Shown: positions 14,401 to 25,235 of the stretch, in pieces | How positions within the stretch are numbered: the first letter of the stretch is position 1 | Layout: each line of letters opens with the position of its first letter | Assembly: GCA_002943765.1 (NCBI GenBank) | Contig: PQWQ01000004.1 | Span: forward strand, 434,001-498,000 | DNA from: Psoroptes ovis | Lineage: Eukaryota > Arthropoda > Arachnida > Sarcoptiformes > Psoroptidae | Reading direction: 5' to 3' | Length of the DNA: 64,000 bases | Program-made: the position numbers and the translations under genes | The notes under the pieces: model-generated | Told to the model about the DNA's origin: nothing | Database searches by the model: none | What the model saw: the letters and a program-made list of their open reading frames with translations, nothing else

Positions 14401-15899
14401 CTTCTTGTATTCTTGCTGGACCGAATCATTGTGAAAATTCTACAAAAAACTAGCAAAACCAGTTTTTAACGCATGTCAATGCCATAACAAATTGTTGTTT
14501 ATATTGAGAAATGATGATGAATAATCAAAAAGTGAAATTAAGCAAAAATTCAAATGAGATTTTTTATTTTTATTTTTTCATTTTTCAATGTCTCAAATCA
14601 TTTCAAAGAATCCAAGAGATTGGAATTGAACAAAAAATAATAATAATTTCAATTAATTATACGTAAAATTTGAATATCTTGTATTTTCATTTCTCTTTTT
14701 CTGCTTTTTCTTCATGTATTTTTCTTTCAATTCTTGTACTGTGTGTTTGTTTCACAACAACCAAAGATGAAAATAAAGTTTACCAAAATCATCAAATAAT
14801 TTGCACAGAAAAAAAAATGTTTGAAAGTAAAATCACAATTTTTTTTTTTTTTGACATTTGGATTGAAATTAAAATAGAAAATTTCCATAAATTGTCATAT
14901 TATACAAGCATGCATACACACATGCACACACAAACACATGAAAAACAATTTGTACAATTTATGCATGAATCATTATAGCAGCATTATTTTTATGATTATT
15001 ATTAATATTTACAAATAAGAAGCAAAGGAAAAAAAAGAAAAGAATTAAATGTTCTTAAAATCAAAAGATAAAATAACAAATAACAACAAAAACGTTGAAT
15101 AATGATAACAATTTTAAAATTTATTTCCTCGAAAAAATGAAAAATAATAAAAATATCAAAAAGACAGAATTGAAAAAATTTAAATAAATAAGAATATATT
15201 AGAATATCAATTATAAATTGATATTCCCATCATTATATTATCATTATTATTATTATTATTATTATTGCTATTAAGTGCATTCTCATCATTTTGGATTTCA
15301 AATTTTTAAGGTTTTTCTTTTCCTCGATTATTTATTTTCAATTTTATTTTTATTTTTATTGAAATTCAAGCCAAAATTCAAACCAAACTCACAGACATAG
15401 ACACTCATATTTGAAATGATAATAATCATCATCATCAATAATCTATTTATGATGATTTAATATTCATTATTATTATTATTATTATTGTAAATATCGATAT
15501 TAATATTGATATTTATTATTATTATTATTATTATTGACATTATTATTGTAATAATCAACAAATATGAAAATAATTGTGAAAATGATTGAACAGAATAATG
15601 CCAAATTGAAAAAAAAATTAGCAGCACACATGTTGTGCAAATGTTGTTGGCATTACAAATTTGTTGTCTATCTGTGTTTGCAATGTCCAAATATATTAAT
15701 TCAACAATGACAATACACTGATATATAAAATATTTTTGTATTTTTTTTTCCTACAAAAACAGAATCAAACAAAACGCCAATATCAACAATGAATGAATGA
15801 ATGAATGAATGAAAAAAACCAAACTAAACCAAACCAAAAAAAACCCAAAATCCACCAAATATATTGATGAATATATATCTGAGATATACAAATACACAT

Positions 15900-15933
<34 letters not shown>

Positions 15934-17535
15934 ATAGAAAATATGAAATACAAAAATTCAAATCTATTTGAAATTTTCATTATTTCTGTTCAAAAAAAAA
16001 AAAAATCAAATATAATTCTTGTTTCATTTGAATTTCAAACATCAATCGATAATGATCAAGTGTTTGTGTGTGCAATTTGAATTCAACAATTGAAAATTGT
16101 GTTTTAAATTGTTTTTTCTTTGAATTTATTTTGAATAAATTCAAATTTTTCAGATGAAATTTGAGCAATTGTAATTAAATCAAAATTTCTATGATAATTT
16201 CAACAAACTTTTAATATATTCACATAATTGACTTGTTGCAAAATTGAATCATTGTTTTTTTTTCTTCATTAATCATCATTGATGTACCTGTTTTATTGTC
16301 ATGAATTGAAAATTACAGTCAATATTCATACAAAATTCAACATTATGACCCTACATTATAACTGTGATTTATCAATGAGATCAGACAATTAAAATTTACA
16401 AAGAAAAAAAAAATTTCAACTTTTACAAAGTTCAAAAATCAATAATAAATGTATGTATCAAATTTTTTTTTCAATCAATACATTTTTTCAATTAAATTTT
16501 TTTTTTGTTTTGATCAATTAATTTGATCAAAGTGCATGATCGAAATTTATTTCATTCTTTTTTTCCCTGTAACATTTTTTTTTGTGTTTGGAAAAATTCC
16601 GGAAAGGACGAAAAAAAAAAGGATTATTAAATTGATTTTATTTCCAAGAAATTGGAAAATATTTTTTTTAAAAAAAATTCATTTAAAAATTAGTTTAAAA
16701 AATAATCATTTTTTTCCAAACAAAAAAAAAATTATCAAATTGATATTGATTTCAATGAAATTTTTAAAATCAAAATTTAAAAATAAATTTGAAAAAAAAA
16801 ATCAATTTCCTTTGTATTCAAAATAAAATTGTCTTTGATTTTATTTTATTTTATTTTATTTTTTTTTTTTTTGATAGATTATTATCAATATCAATAGTTT
16901 CCATCATTTTTCATTGAAATATTTTTTTTTTTGAATTTTTGTTGTTTTTATTTTGTATGTAATTTCATTACAAATCCATATTTTTTTTTTAATAATGAAA
17001 GTTTATTGTAACTTTGGGCAGTTTTTCCGCACACACACACACATCCCTACACACATACATTCGACATATTTTTGTCTGAGTATTTATTTGTATCGATCAT
17101 CATCATCATCATCATCATAAATCCAATTCAATCAATAATTTTTTTTTCTATTTAATTATTTATTTATGATAAATAATTTATTTTGTAGTATTTTTGTTGT
17201 TGTTGTTGTTGTTGTTGTGGTCAAACTGTTTTTTTTTGTCGTTGTCCAAAAAGATTTCGAGCAAACAAATGAATGAATGAATGAATGATAAAAAAGTTTT
17301 GTGAAAAAAAAACTTGAATTTTTTTTTTTTGTTTAATATTTGTTTTTCATGTATATCAAAACGACATAAAACGACAAATAAATCGATGGATTTTTTTTCA
17401 TGTTTTTTCTATGATGATGAACGACAAAATTGTCAAAGAATTTGTATTTGCAAAAAAAAATTGACTGAATGAAAAATATTTTATCATTCAATTCATATTT
17501 GATTTCTACGAATTTTTATTCAAAATATGATAATA
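11441..17535. other. AT-rich intergenic region, no gene recognised
   Basis: Downstream of the ankyrin gene. It contains a CAA/CAG-rich stretch (about 11935-11980), scattered ATT and ATC repeats (for example about 12337-12365 and 15241-15270), (CA)n at about 15895-15931, (TTTTA)n near 16835-16862 and a GTT run near 17190-17218. A patch at about 14240-14460 has less skewed composition and a minus-strand open frame (14456-14259) with ordinary residue usage. I could not assign it to a family. Nothing else looks coding. Confidence 0.55.
15895..15931. repeat. (CA)n microsatellite
   Basis: One of the longest CA runs in the window, interrupted once near its left end by a TG. Confidence 0.9.
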
Positions 17536-17560
17536 TTACCTTGTCCGGCGTAAAGTTAGG
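17536..17560 (+). repeat. Left terminal inverted repeat of the mariner-like element
   Basis: Begins TTACCTTGTCCGGCGTAAAG. It pairs with 18790-18814 with one mismatch. Confidence 0.85.
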
Positions 17561-17901
17561 GTGACATCTATCTAAATAATTCAGCAATCGCTTGATGTTT
17601 CGGGACCAAATTTTCACCACTAGTACTGGGACTAATGCTTCATCGAAAAAAAAAGAATTTTCGAATTTCCCTCAGAGATGACCCTAGAGTGGCCCATTTT
17701 AAAAAGGTCCAATAAAAACAGCATGATTTTGACAAAATCATCAAAATTCCAGGATTCACAGCTTCCAGAATCCAAAAACAATTGTGGGAAATTTTGATGG
17801 GCCTAGGATATTCTCAGAAAACAGAAGAAAAATCGATGATATCAATCATCAGTAGGAGAAAAAGCTCAAAAATGATCGAAGACTAGTCGTTTGTTTAAGG
17901 G

Positions 17902-18171
17902 TTGAAAAAGACCCGAGAATCCGAGGAATCAAAAAAATGTTTCAAGAATGTAAGAGCCTGGAATGTTGGTGATCTGTCCCTCAAATTTGAAGTTCCTAGG
18001 AGCAGTGTGTGGAACATTACACCCCTAAAATCAAAGCAAGTCAGATTTCGAAAAATTCAAATCCAACATTGGGACCCAAGACCAAATCACTTTGAAAAAA
18101 GATTGATGTCACAAGAGTTCACTTTGCTCAACACGTCTCTCAAAGTGATAGTGACACATTTCTCCCACTGA
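17902..18171 (+). pseudogene. Probable transposase remnant, DNA-binding part
   Basis: An 89-codon open frame inside the mariner-like element. The middle reads like a second helix-turn-helix (a DLSLKFEVPRSSVWNI pattern, in which small and hydrophobic positions fall as in Tc1/mariner N-terminal domains). Frames upstream and downstream contain many stops, and no DDE/D catalytic core is recognisable. The family call rests on the inverted repeats and TA flanks more than on this peptide. Confidence 0.45.
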
Positions 18172-18789
18172 AAAATTCTGGGCCCCACTACAGCATTCTC
18201 TTGTTGAAGGAAGTGGAAATTTCACCCAGTTAAAGAAGAGCTAGGACCAAAATTTTTACAACAGGGATCGGGTGAGAGAATAGCATTCTCATCATGACCA
18301 TGGATATCCTTGTCATCGTCTTTCGGCATCTCTGGCACGAAAATTAAGCAATAACAACCAAGGCCCATAGGACGTTAATCGGGACCCATGGCCCCGTAAG
18401 AATGGTTGAAAAAGACTGCAAGGATATAATATTCTTCTTGATAATGTTTGGTTCCATGAAAATTAAGTTGTCACGTGATTATCCCTGAAAAACTATTTTG
18501 ACATTTAAAGTCGGGTCAATATGACCCAGGTCATAATTTTTGTGACCAAAACTGTCTTGTCTCGTGAAAATATGGATTTCAAGCATTCGATTACAAAATT
18601 TAAATATTTCCAAAAATACTGCTAATTTGGTCATTTTGAACAATTTGCAAAAGGGCCATTTTGACAAGGTCCCTAGGGTACTTGGGCCTTGAAAATCATT
18701 CATAAGGTTTGAAGAAAACTAAATTTTATTATGTTAAAGTTTCGCTAAGACATCTTCAATAGTTTTTGAAAAAATTGAATTTGAACACT

Positions 18790-18814
18790 CCTAACTTTAC
18801 TCCGGACAAGGTAA
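18790..18814 (-). repeat. Right terminal inverted repeat of the mariner-like element
   Basis: The reverse complement begins TTACCTTGTCCGGAGTAAAG, matching the left end except for one base. It is followed by TA at 18815-18816. Confidence 0.85.
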
Positions 18815-21187
18815 TAATAATGTGATGATATATTCTGAATAATAGATTTGTTTGTTTGTCTGCGTCGTTGTTTTGTGCGAAAAAAGAAAATTCTTTGAAT
18901 TTTCTCTTCATTTTTTTTTCTTCATCCATTCAAACAATTATGTCGAATTGATAATTGATAACGATTCAATTGATTCATTCAAATTGAATAATTATTATAT
19001 GGAAACATATAATACATATATGATCAAACAGACAAACATATTTTTTTCCAGCTCAAAACCACATTGAAAAAGATGGAAAAAATTATTGATGGTAATGTAT
19101 AATCATTCATATTATTTTTTCAATATTCAAGCTTCTGTTTTTTTTCATTTGAACTTGAAATTCATTTATCATTATTTTTTCCATTTCAAAATTTTCAAAA
19201 TTCACGATTGTTTTATTAAAGTGTTTTGAATTGATTAAATATCGATGTGAATGTGAATGTGATTCCATCAACGTGAATCAACAATGTATAATTGAAAAAT
19301 TATTGTTTCTCATGTTTTTTTTTTCAGAAAAAAAACAAGCAAAAATCAATGACAGACTAACAAACTAACAAACAAACAGAAATTTCTCGTGATTCAAAAA
19401 TACAATTTTTTGATTTATTATCTTCATTTTGTTTTATTTTTTGCTGAAATATTCTTCTTAATTTAATAGAAATTTTTGTTATTAAAAGTTTCATATCGAT
19501 AATATTGATGTTGATGTTGATGATGATGATATTCATTAATATTTATTTGATTTTTTTTTTTCATTTCATTTCATTTCATTTTTTCAACTTTGATTCAATA
19601 CAAAAGTAATTCATTTATTTATTTATTTTTTACTTTTCATAAATATTTAAACATTTATAAGTGTGAGTGCATTTTCATTTATTTTTGAATATTTTCTATT
19701 CTTCAACTAAATGATAATAACAATAATAATAATAATTTGGATTTTTTGTTACAAAATATGCGGGCGAAAAAAAAAAATTATTAAATTTCAAAATGTCTAG
19801 TCAAGAGGAATTTTTTTTTCTCAAGAATTTTCTTAGCTTTGAAATTTTCAAATTTTTCGATCAAATTTCTGCCCTTTTTTTTACATTGTTATTTTTATAA
19901 AAATTTTAATAATTTAAAGAAAAATTGATGAATTTTATGCCATATTTTTTTCCTGAATTTCAAAGAATTTTGAATTTTATAGTTTTTTTTCTTCAGTTTC
20001 TAAGACAAAACTGATTGAATCGACACGATTTGTCAATGTTGAACGATTGAATTATTTTACATTCGCCAAAAATAAATTGGCCAACATTCATACATTAAAT
20101 TGCGCTGTTTTTGTTGTTGTTGTTGTCATGAGCATTTATCAATATATTTTTTTCATGTATATTTAGCAAACGTACTCAAATGTATGTTGAAACAATCATT
20201 ATTTTCATTTTTTTCTTTGAAAAAATCAAATTGATTAATTAATCAATTAATAAGTGTGCAATTTTTCGTTCAATGCGTGTTCAGTGTGTGTGTGTGTTCA
20301 CATTATTTATTTGTAAGAAATTTATTCATTTTTAAGTTTTAGAAAAAAAACTGTTTAAAATCAATTCCAATGCAAAATCAATTATTGAATTTTAGTTTTT
20401 TTTTCAATAAATAGAATTGGACAAAAATAGCAAATAGTGGTTTGACAACAACAGAATCATTCAAAATGTTATGACGATCCATAATTTTTAATTTTTTTTC
20501 CATTTTCTGCCTTCGAATGATACTGAAACACTGATTGATCAATCTACTAATATCTGTAATCTGAAAATTTTTATCACATTTTTCAATCACCATAAAACTT
20601 TAACCTTCAACTTCATTTCCAGAATCAGGGTTGCGAAATACAGTGCATCGAAATCGTTTCAATGATCAATTTATTAGGAAATTTTGCACTAAACTTATGT
20701 TTTGCTTTCTTTAATAATTCTACAGCAAAATAATGGCAACAAATTATTGAATTTCAATTTGTAATATGAATCATTTTTGTTCTTTTGTTTTGTTGCGTTC
20801 AGTGTTTTAATGGATAGTTATATTTTTATTTGTTTGTTTGCTAATTTCATTTATCAATTTTTTTTTCGAAGCATTTTTGTTTCATTCCTCACAATTATCA
20901 TCACATCTTTTCATATTATGGATCGATTCATCTCAAAGAAAATGCAAAAAAAAAAAAAAATTAATCGATAAGATGTTTATCGAAAGCAATCGATTCGATT
21001 GAATGATTCAATTCATTTTGTACCAATTATAATTGATTATCAATTGATAATGACAAATAAAAGAAGAAATAATAAATAAGAAAAAAAAATTAATGGGAAA
21101 AAATAATAATAATTAAAATAAATTATAAATGAATATTAATGATAATAATTATCAATGTTCATTTGTCCATTTTTTTATTAATTCTCT

Positions 21188-21223
21188 ATGTTTGTTTGTT
21201 TGTTTGTTTGTTTGTTTGTTTGT
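21188..21223. repeat. (TTTG)n tetranucleotide repeat
   Basis: About nine consecutive TTTG units. A (GT)n run lies about 160 bp downstream (21385-21410). Confidence 0.85.
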
Positions 21224-21863
21224 CAGCTTATTTTTAATAGTTTGTTTTGGTAGATGAAAATATGTTCATTTAGATTAATAAATTTATTAAATATTATCAT
21301 GATCATCATCATCATCATTATCATTATCATCACCAATTTATTCATTCATTATTGAATTATCGATCTTTAATTTTCAATATCATCGTGTGTGTGTGTGTGT
21401 GTGTGTGTGCATGTTTACATTTCTATACAATTTTCATTTTTGTTTTTCAACCACTGTGTATGCAGCATTAATATCATTTGAATTTTTCTAAAATTATTAA
21501 ACATACACTCGTACACATATTCATATCTGTTTGAATGTATTAAGAAATAATATAGCCCTGGAGCATAATTTTTTTATTTTTTATTATTTATAATTGAAAT
21601 CAATTCGATTAGTGACAAATGGAGAAAATTAAATATTAATTTATTGAAGAAATAAGCAAAAAAAAAAAAAAAAAAAAGAATTGCAAACAAACAAACAAAC
21701 AAACATCACATTTAATATTATATTATTAATATCATTAAACATTGACGAGAAATTATTATTATTTTTTATTTTTGAACAAAAAAAATATTTCAACAAAAAT
21801 TATTATTGATTTTGTTGAAATGAAACGGGGAAAACAAAAATTTTAGGAGGCAACTACTAATCT

Positions 21864-21916
21864 TACACACACACACACACACACACACTCAGTAAACACC
21901 ACCACCACCACCACCA
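21864..21916. repeat. (AC)n and (CAC)n compound microsatellite
   Basis: AC dinucleotides at about 21864-21889 are followed, after a short spacer, by CAC triplets at about 21898-21916 and CAA triplets beyond. Confidence 0.85.
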
Positions 21917-24900
21917 GCAACAACAACAACAACATTGCCATCAATAACAAATCTTGTTCACCTTGTTCTGCTGTTTAAATTATCATCATCATCATCATCA
22001 TCAAAGTGTTATCATTGAATTTAGAAGAAAAAATGGGAAAAAAATAATAAAAAAAATCATCTTTGAAATTCGACAAACAAACAAACGAATAGAAATTATC
22101 TCAAAATATATTTGATTCAGAAAGTTTCAATAATTTTTTGAATTTCAATAGTAAAAAAATGATCAAATGATTGAAAAATTATTGAAAAGTTTTTTTTTTT
22201 TGAAAAAAAATTGAAACTAAATTCTTGTTTTTCAATTTCAATTCTTGTGATGTTTTTGTATTTGTTTTCGAAAATTCAAATTTCTTATGTTTATTTTGAT
22301 TGGATCATAAATATCAATTGAAATTTGAATTTTTAAAAATTTTATTTATTTATTTATTGTTTATCAAAAAAAAAAAAAAAAAATTCCCATTTGATTTATT
22401 ATAATTATTTTTAATTTTATTCAAATTTTGTTGCATGTTTACATTCAACAGAATCTTTTGAATCTTTTCAAATCAAAAGGAATTCTATACATTTCATCAA
22501 AAAAAAAAACATCAACAATTTGAATAATCAAACGCATTCATATTATAATTAGTCAAGTTTAATCAAAAGTGAATCTTTTTTTTTCCCAATTTCAAATGAA
22601 TAATATATTTTCTTTCTTTTTTTTCTGGTGCAAATGTTGATTAAATTGAAAAAAATGCAAATGAAATGAAATAAAAAAAAAATCAAAAGAATCAAATTTC
22701 TTAATACTCGAATATTGAAAATTTAGATTTATATTCAAATTTCTACATTTATTACGTAAACATTATTAATCATTCATCCATTTTTTTTCAATTATTTGTC
22801 TATTTTTTTTTCTTTGAATTTGATTCTATTAAAATTTGTAATTTGATATTTACCATTTATAAAAAATTTATGTTTGTTTGTTCATTGATGTGTGTGATAA
22901 TGTGTTTGTGTTTAATTATTCAACAATGAAGGTAAATTGAAAATTTAAAATCAAACTAATGTTCCATTTGAAAACAAGTGAATGAATAAACAGAATATTC
23001 TGCACTGAATCTGTACTGAAAATCGTAATGTTTTCGAAATAAAAAAAAAATCAAAATTATAACGATAATCTCAAGCTGTTCCCATTGATTAATCATTATG
23101 ATTTGATTAATAATAATCCTTTAAATTGATTAAAATTGAGAATATTCTGAGAAATAATAATAATTCTAGATCTTTTTTTCTTTAAAAAATATTAGTCTTG
23201 TTTAATTATTTTTGGTCGAAATCATTTTTTTTTTTTTTTGATCGTTAAAGTCATTCACTAGATTCATCAAATTAATAAAAGTGCACAGTTGTTATTTTTT
23301 TTACCACTTTTTTTATTCAACTCTTTGAGCTACAATCATATGCTATTTTTTCATTTTACATCTACGCATTATAAGTGATGATTTCAAATACAAATTCACA
23401 AATTGAATTTATTAGTTGGTTCAATTTTTCTCCATTTTTTTCTTTCATTAATTCACACCAATTATTTCATCATTGAAGTAAAATTCAAAATTCACTGGAA
23501 TTGTGATGTTTGGAAGAAGAGAGTCAGAGAGAAAATTGAAATAAATTAATTAGAATACAACCAGAATTGTTTAATTTTTTCTTCTCATTTTATCAATTCC
23601 ATCATCATCTTTATCATTATTATTGTTGATTTAACTAATTCAAAATTTATATACACAAAAGCATTTTATTAAAAATTCAATGATTTTGAATTGTATATGT
23701 AATATTAACTTGAAAAAAGAATAAAAGTTCCATTTTTTTTTGATACGAATATAAATCAAAAATTTGTGATAATTTAATGGAGGAAAAGAGCTGGAGAGAT
23801 AGTAAGATTCATCGTCATTGATTTTTCAATTATTATTCAACTGGTTCATCATAATTATCATTATCATCTTTGAATGTTGTAAGGTTGTGATGTTAATTTT
23901 GAGTGGAAAAAAATTGAATTCACATAATGATTTATATGAGAATATTCACAGTAAAAAAATTATCAAAATTTTGTCAGAATCATACTGATTTTGACATAAT
24001 TATGTAAAATAAAATGAAGAAATGAATGAGAAAATGTCGAATATTTTTCAATTTTTATCAAAATTTTTTTCAATTAAAAATATTCATGAGAATATCAAGC
24101 TTAAAAGTTGAAATAATTAATCAGAAATCAAATTTTTTCCTCGTTTCAATCATAAATTTGGCTAAAGAATTTAAAAATGAAACAAATTCAAAATTTAAAA
24201 TCAAAAAATAGATATTCAATTAAATTTTCCATTCATTTTTCCTGTGAAATTTTTCTAATTTTTTCTTTTTTCATCTGCTCTTTTATATCTCATGATTTCA
24301 TTCTCATGATTCTCGAGAAAAAAATTCCAAATAATTATCAAAAAATATATTCATAAGGAGACAATTAGATTCTATTTTCATTTTTTCAGCATTATTTGAC
24401 GCAAATTTATAATGAAAGTGGAGAAAAATTCATAACAAAATAATGAGAATTCATTAGAAAATAATAAATTTGAAATTTGAAAAAAAATCCGTTGGAATTC
24501 AATGGAATTCTAAGAATTTTCAATTTTTTCAAAGCTGTAAAAAAATGAAAAGAAATTAATTAGAGTTAAAATGAAAAAAATATGCAAATATAAATCTTGA
24601 TATTCATATATTTTTAAGTGATCATAAAATGAAAATTTATCGAGAATTCGATATTGTATCGTGATTTATTTTAATAGACAATATAAGACTCAGAGGCTAG
24701 AACCTTTTAGTTGTTTTAAATTTAAGCCTTTTTCGAGACTCTATTCATTCTTATTTTTCAAATACAACACGTAGGCCAAATCGTCTAATTTATTGCTTTA
24801 AAATTGACATTTCTTTTTTTTAAATTTTCCAATTCACATTGCTGCTCTTGTTTCGATTTTTTCTTAATACATTAATTCACTTATAATGGCTAAATTATGA

Positions 24901-24980
24901 TGTAAATACAAACCAGCACTCATTTGAAATGTGTAGTACGATTGAGTAAATGATCAAAATAATAAGAATGAATATAATTG

Positions 24981-24984
24981 GTAT
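24981..24984. repeat. Target-site duplication, left copy
   Basis: GTAT directly before the left LTR. The same four bases follow the right LTR at 28934-28937. The boundary is ambiguous by one base because both LTRs are followed by G. Confidence 0.75.
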
Positions 24985-25210
24985 TGCAGCGCCCTCAGGT
25001 CAGCCGCGCAAGTTGACATAGAAAGAAGCTCATTGGTTGAGCGCGTTTGGCAGATGAGTTGTCATCCTCATTTTGGTGGGAAAGCAACCATATATAAATC
25101 GGTTTTCAGTTTTGCTCAAGGGAAGCAAAAAACATTATTTTGTACAATAATTGTTTTAAAATTTGTGTAAATTAAACCAAAATTTTATGAAAATCTGCCC
25201 TGTCGTTACT
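24985..25210 (+). repeat. 5' long terminal repeat
   Basis: 226 bp, begins TGCAGCGCCC and ends GTCGTTACT. It starts with the usual TG but does not end in CA. It contains a TATA box at 25091-25098. By eye it is identical to 28708-28933. Confidence 0.95.
25091..25098 (+). promoter_or_regulatory. TATA box in the 5' LTR
   Basis: TATATAAA about 120 bp before the LTR end, a suitable place to drive the retroelement transcript. The same motif is at 28814-28821 in the 3' LTR. Confidence 0.6.
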
Positions 25211-25221
25211 GGTGTCAGGAG
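25210..25221 (+). promoter_or_regulatory. Primer-binding site, tRNA-Leu type
   Basis: TGGTGTCAGGAG, whose first T is the last LTR base. Twelve bases are complementary to the 3' end of eukaryotic tRNA-Leu (acceptor end TCCTGACA plus CCA), from what I remember of that tRNA. Confidence 0.7.
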
Positions 25222-25235
25222 AAAAAGAAGAAAAT

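Larger units (their letters stand above)
17536..18814. mobile_element. Decayed Tc1/mariner-like DNA transposon (1,279 bp)
   Basis: The ends are inverted copies. 17536-17560 and the complement of 18790-18814 both begin TTACCTTGTCCGG and agree over about 25 bp with a single mismatch (C versus A at position 14). Each end is bordered by TA (17534-17535 and 18815-18816), as expected for TA target duplication in the Tc1/mariner/pogo superfamily. The length of 1.28 kb fits such elements, and base composition is visibly less AT-biased than the surroundings. No intact transposase remains. The longest open frame on the + strand is 17902-18171. It contains a helix-turn-helix-like stretch (VGDLSLKFEVPRSSVWNI) followed by basic residues, compatible with a transposase DNA-binding region. 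Stop codons interrupt the rest. Confidence 0.8.
18817..24980. other. AT-rich intergenic region, no gene recognised
   Basis: About 6.2 kb between the mariner relic and the LTR retrotransposon. It holds a (TTTG)n run (about 21188-21223), (GT)n (about 21385-21410), (AC)n (about 21864-21889) followed by a CAC run (about 21898-21916), and many poly-T/poly-A tracts. Open frames are short and of low complexity. I see no conserved domain. Confidence 0.55.

Noticed and set aside
16500..16880. Poly-T runs as terminators or RNA polymerase III genes
   Set aside because: Poly-T tracts occur throughout the window without any upstream A/B box or stem-loop. I could not find a tRNA-like B box by eye.
24660..24980. 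Less AT-biased sequence just before the LTR element as an extra retroelement part
   Set aside because: It lies outside the target-site duplication and shows no LTR similarity or coding frame.
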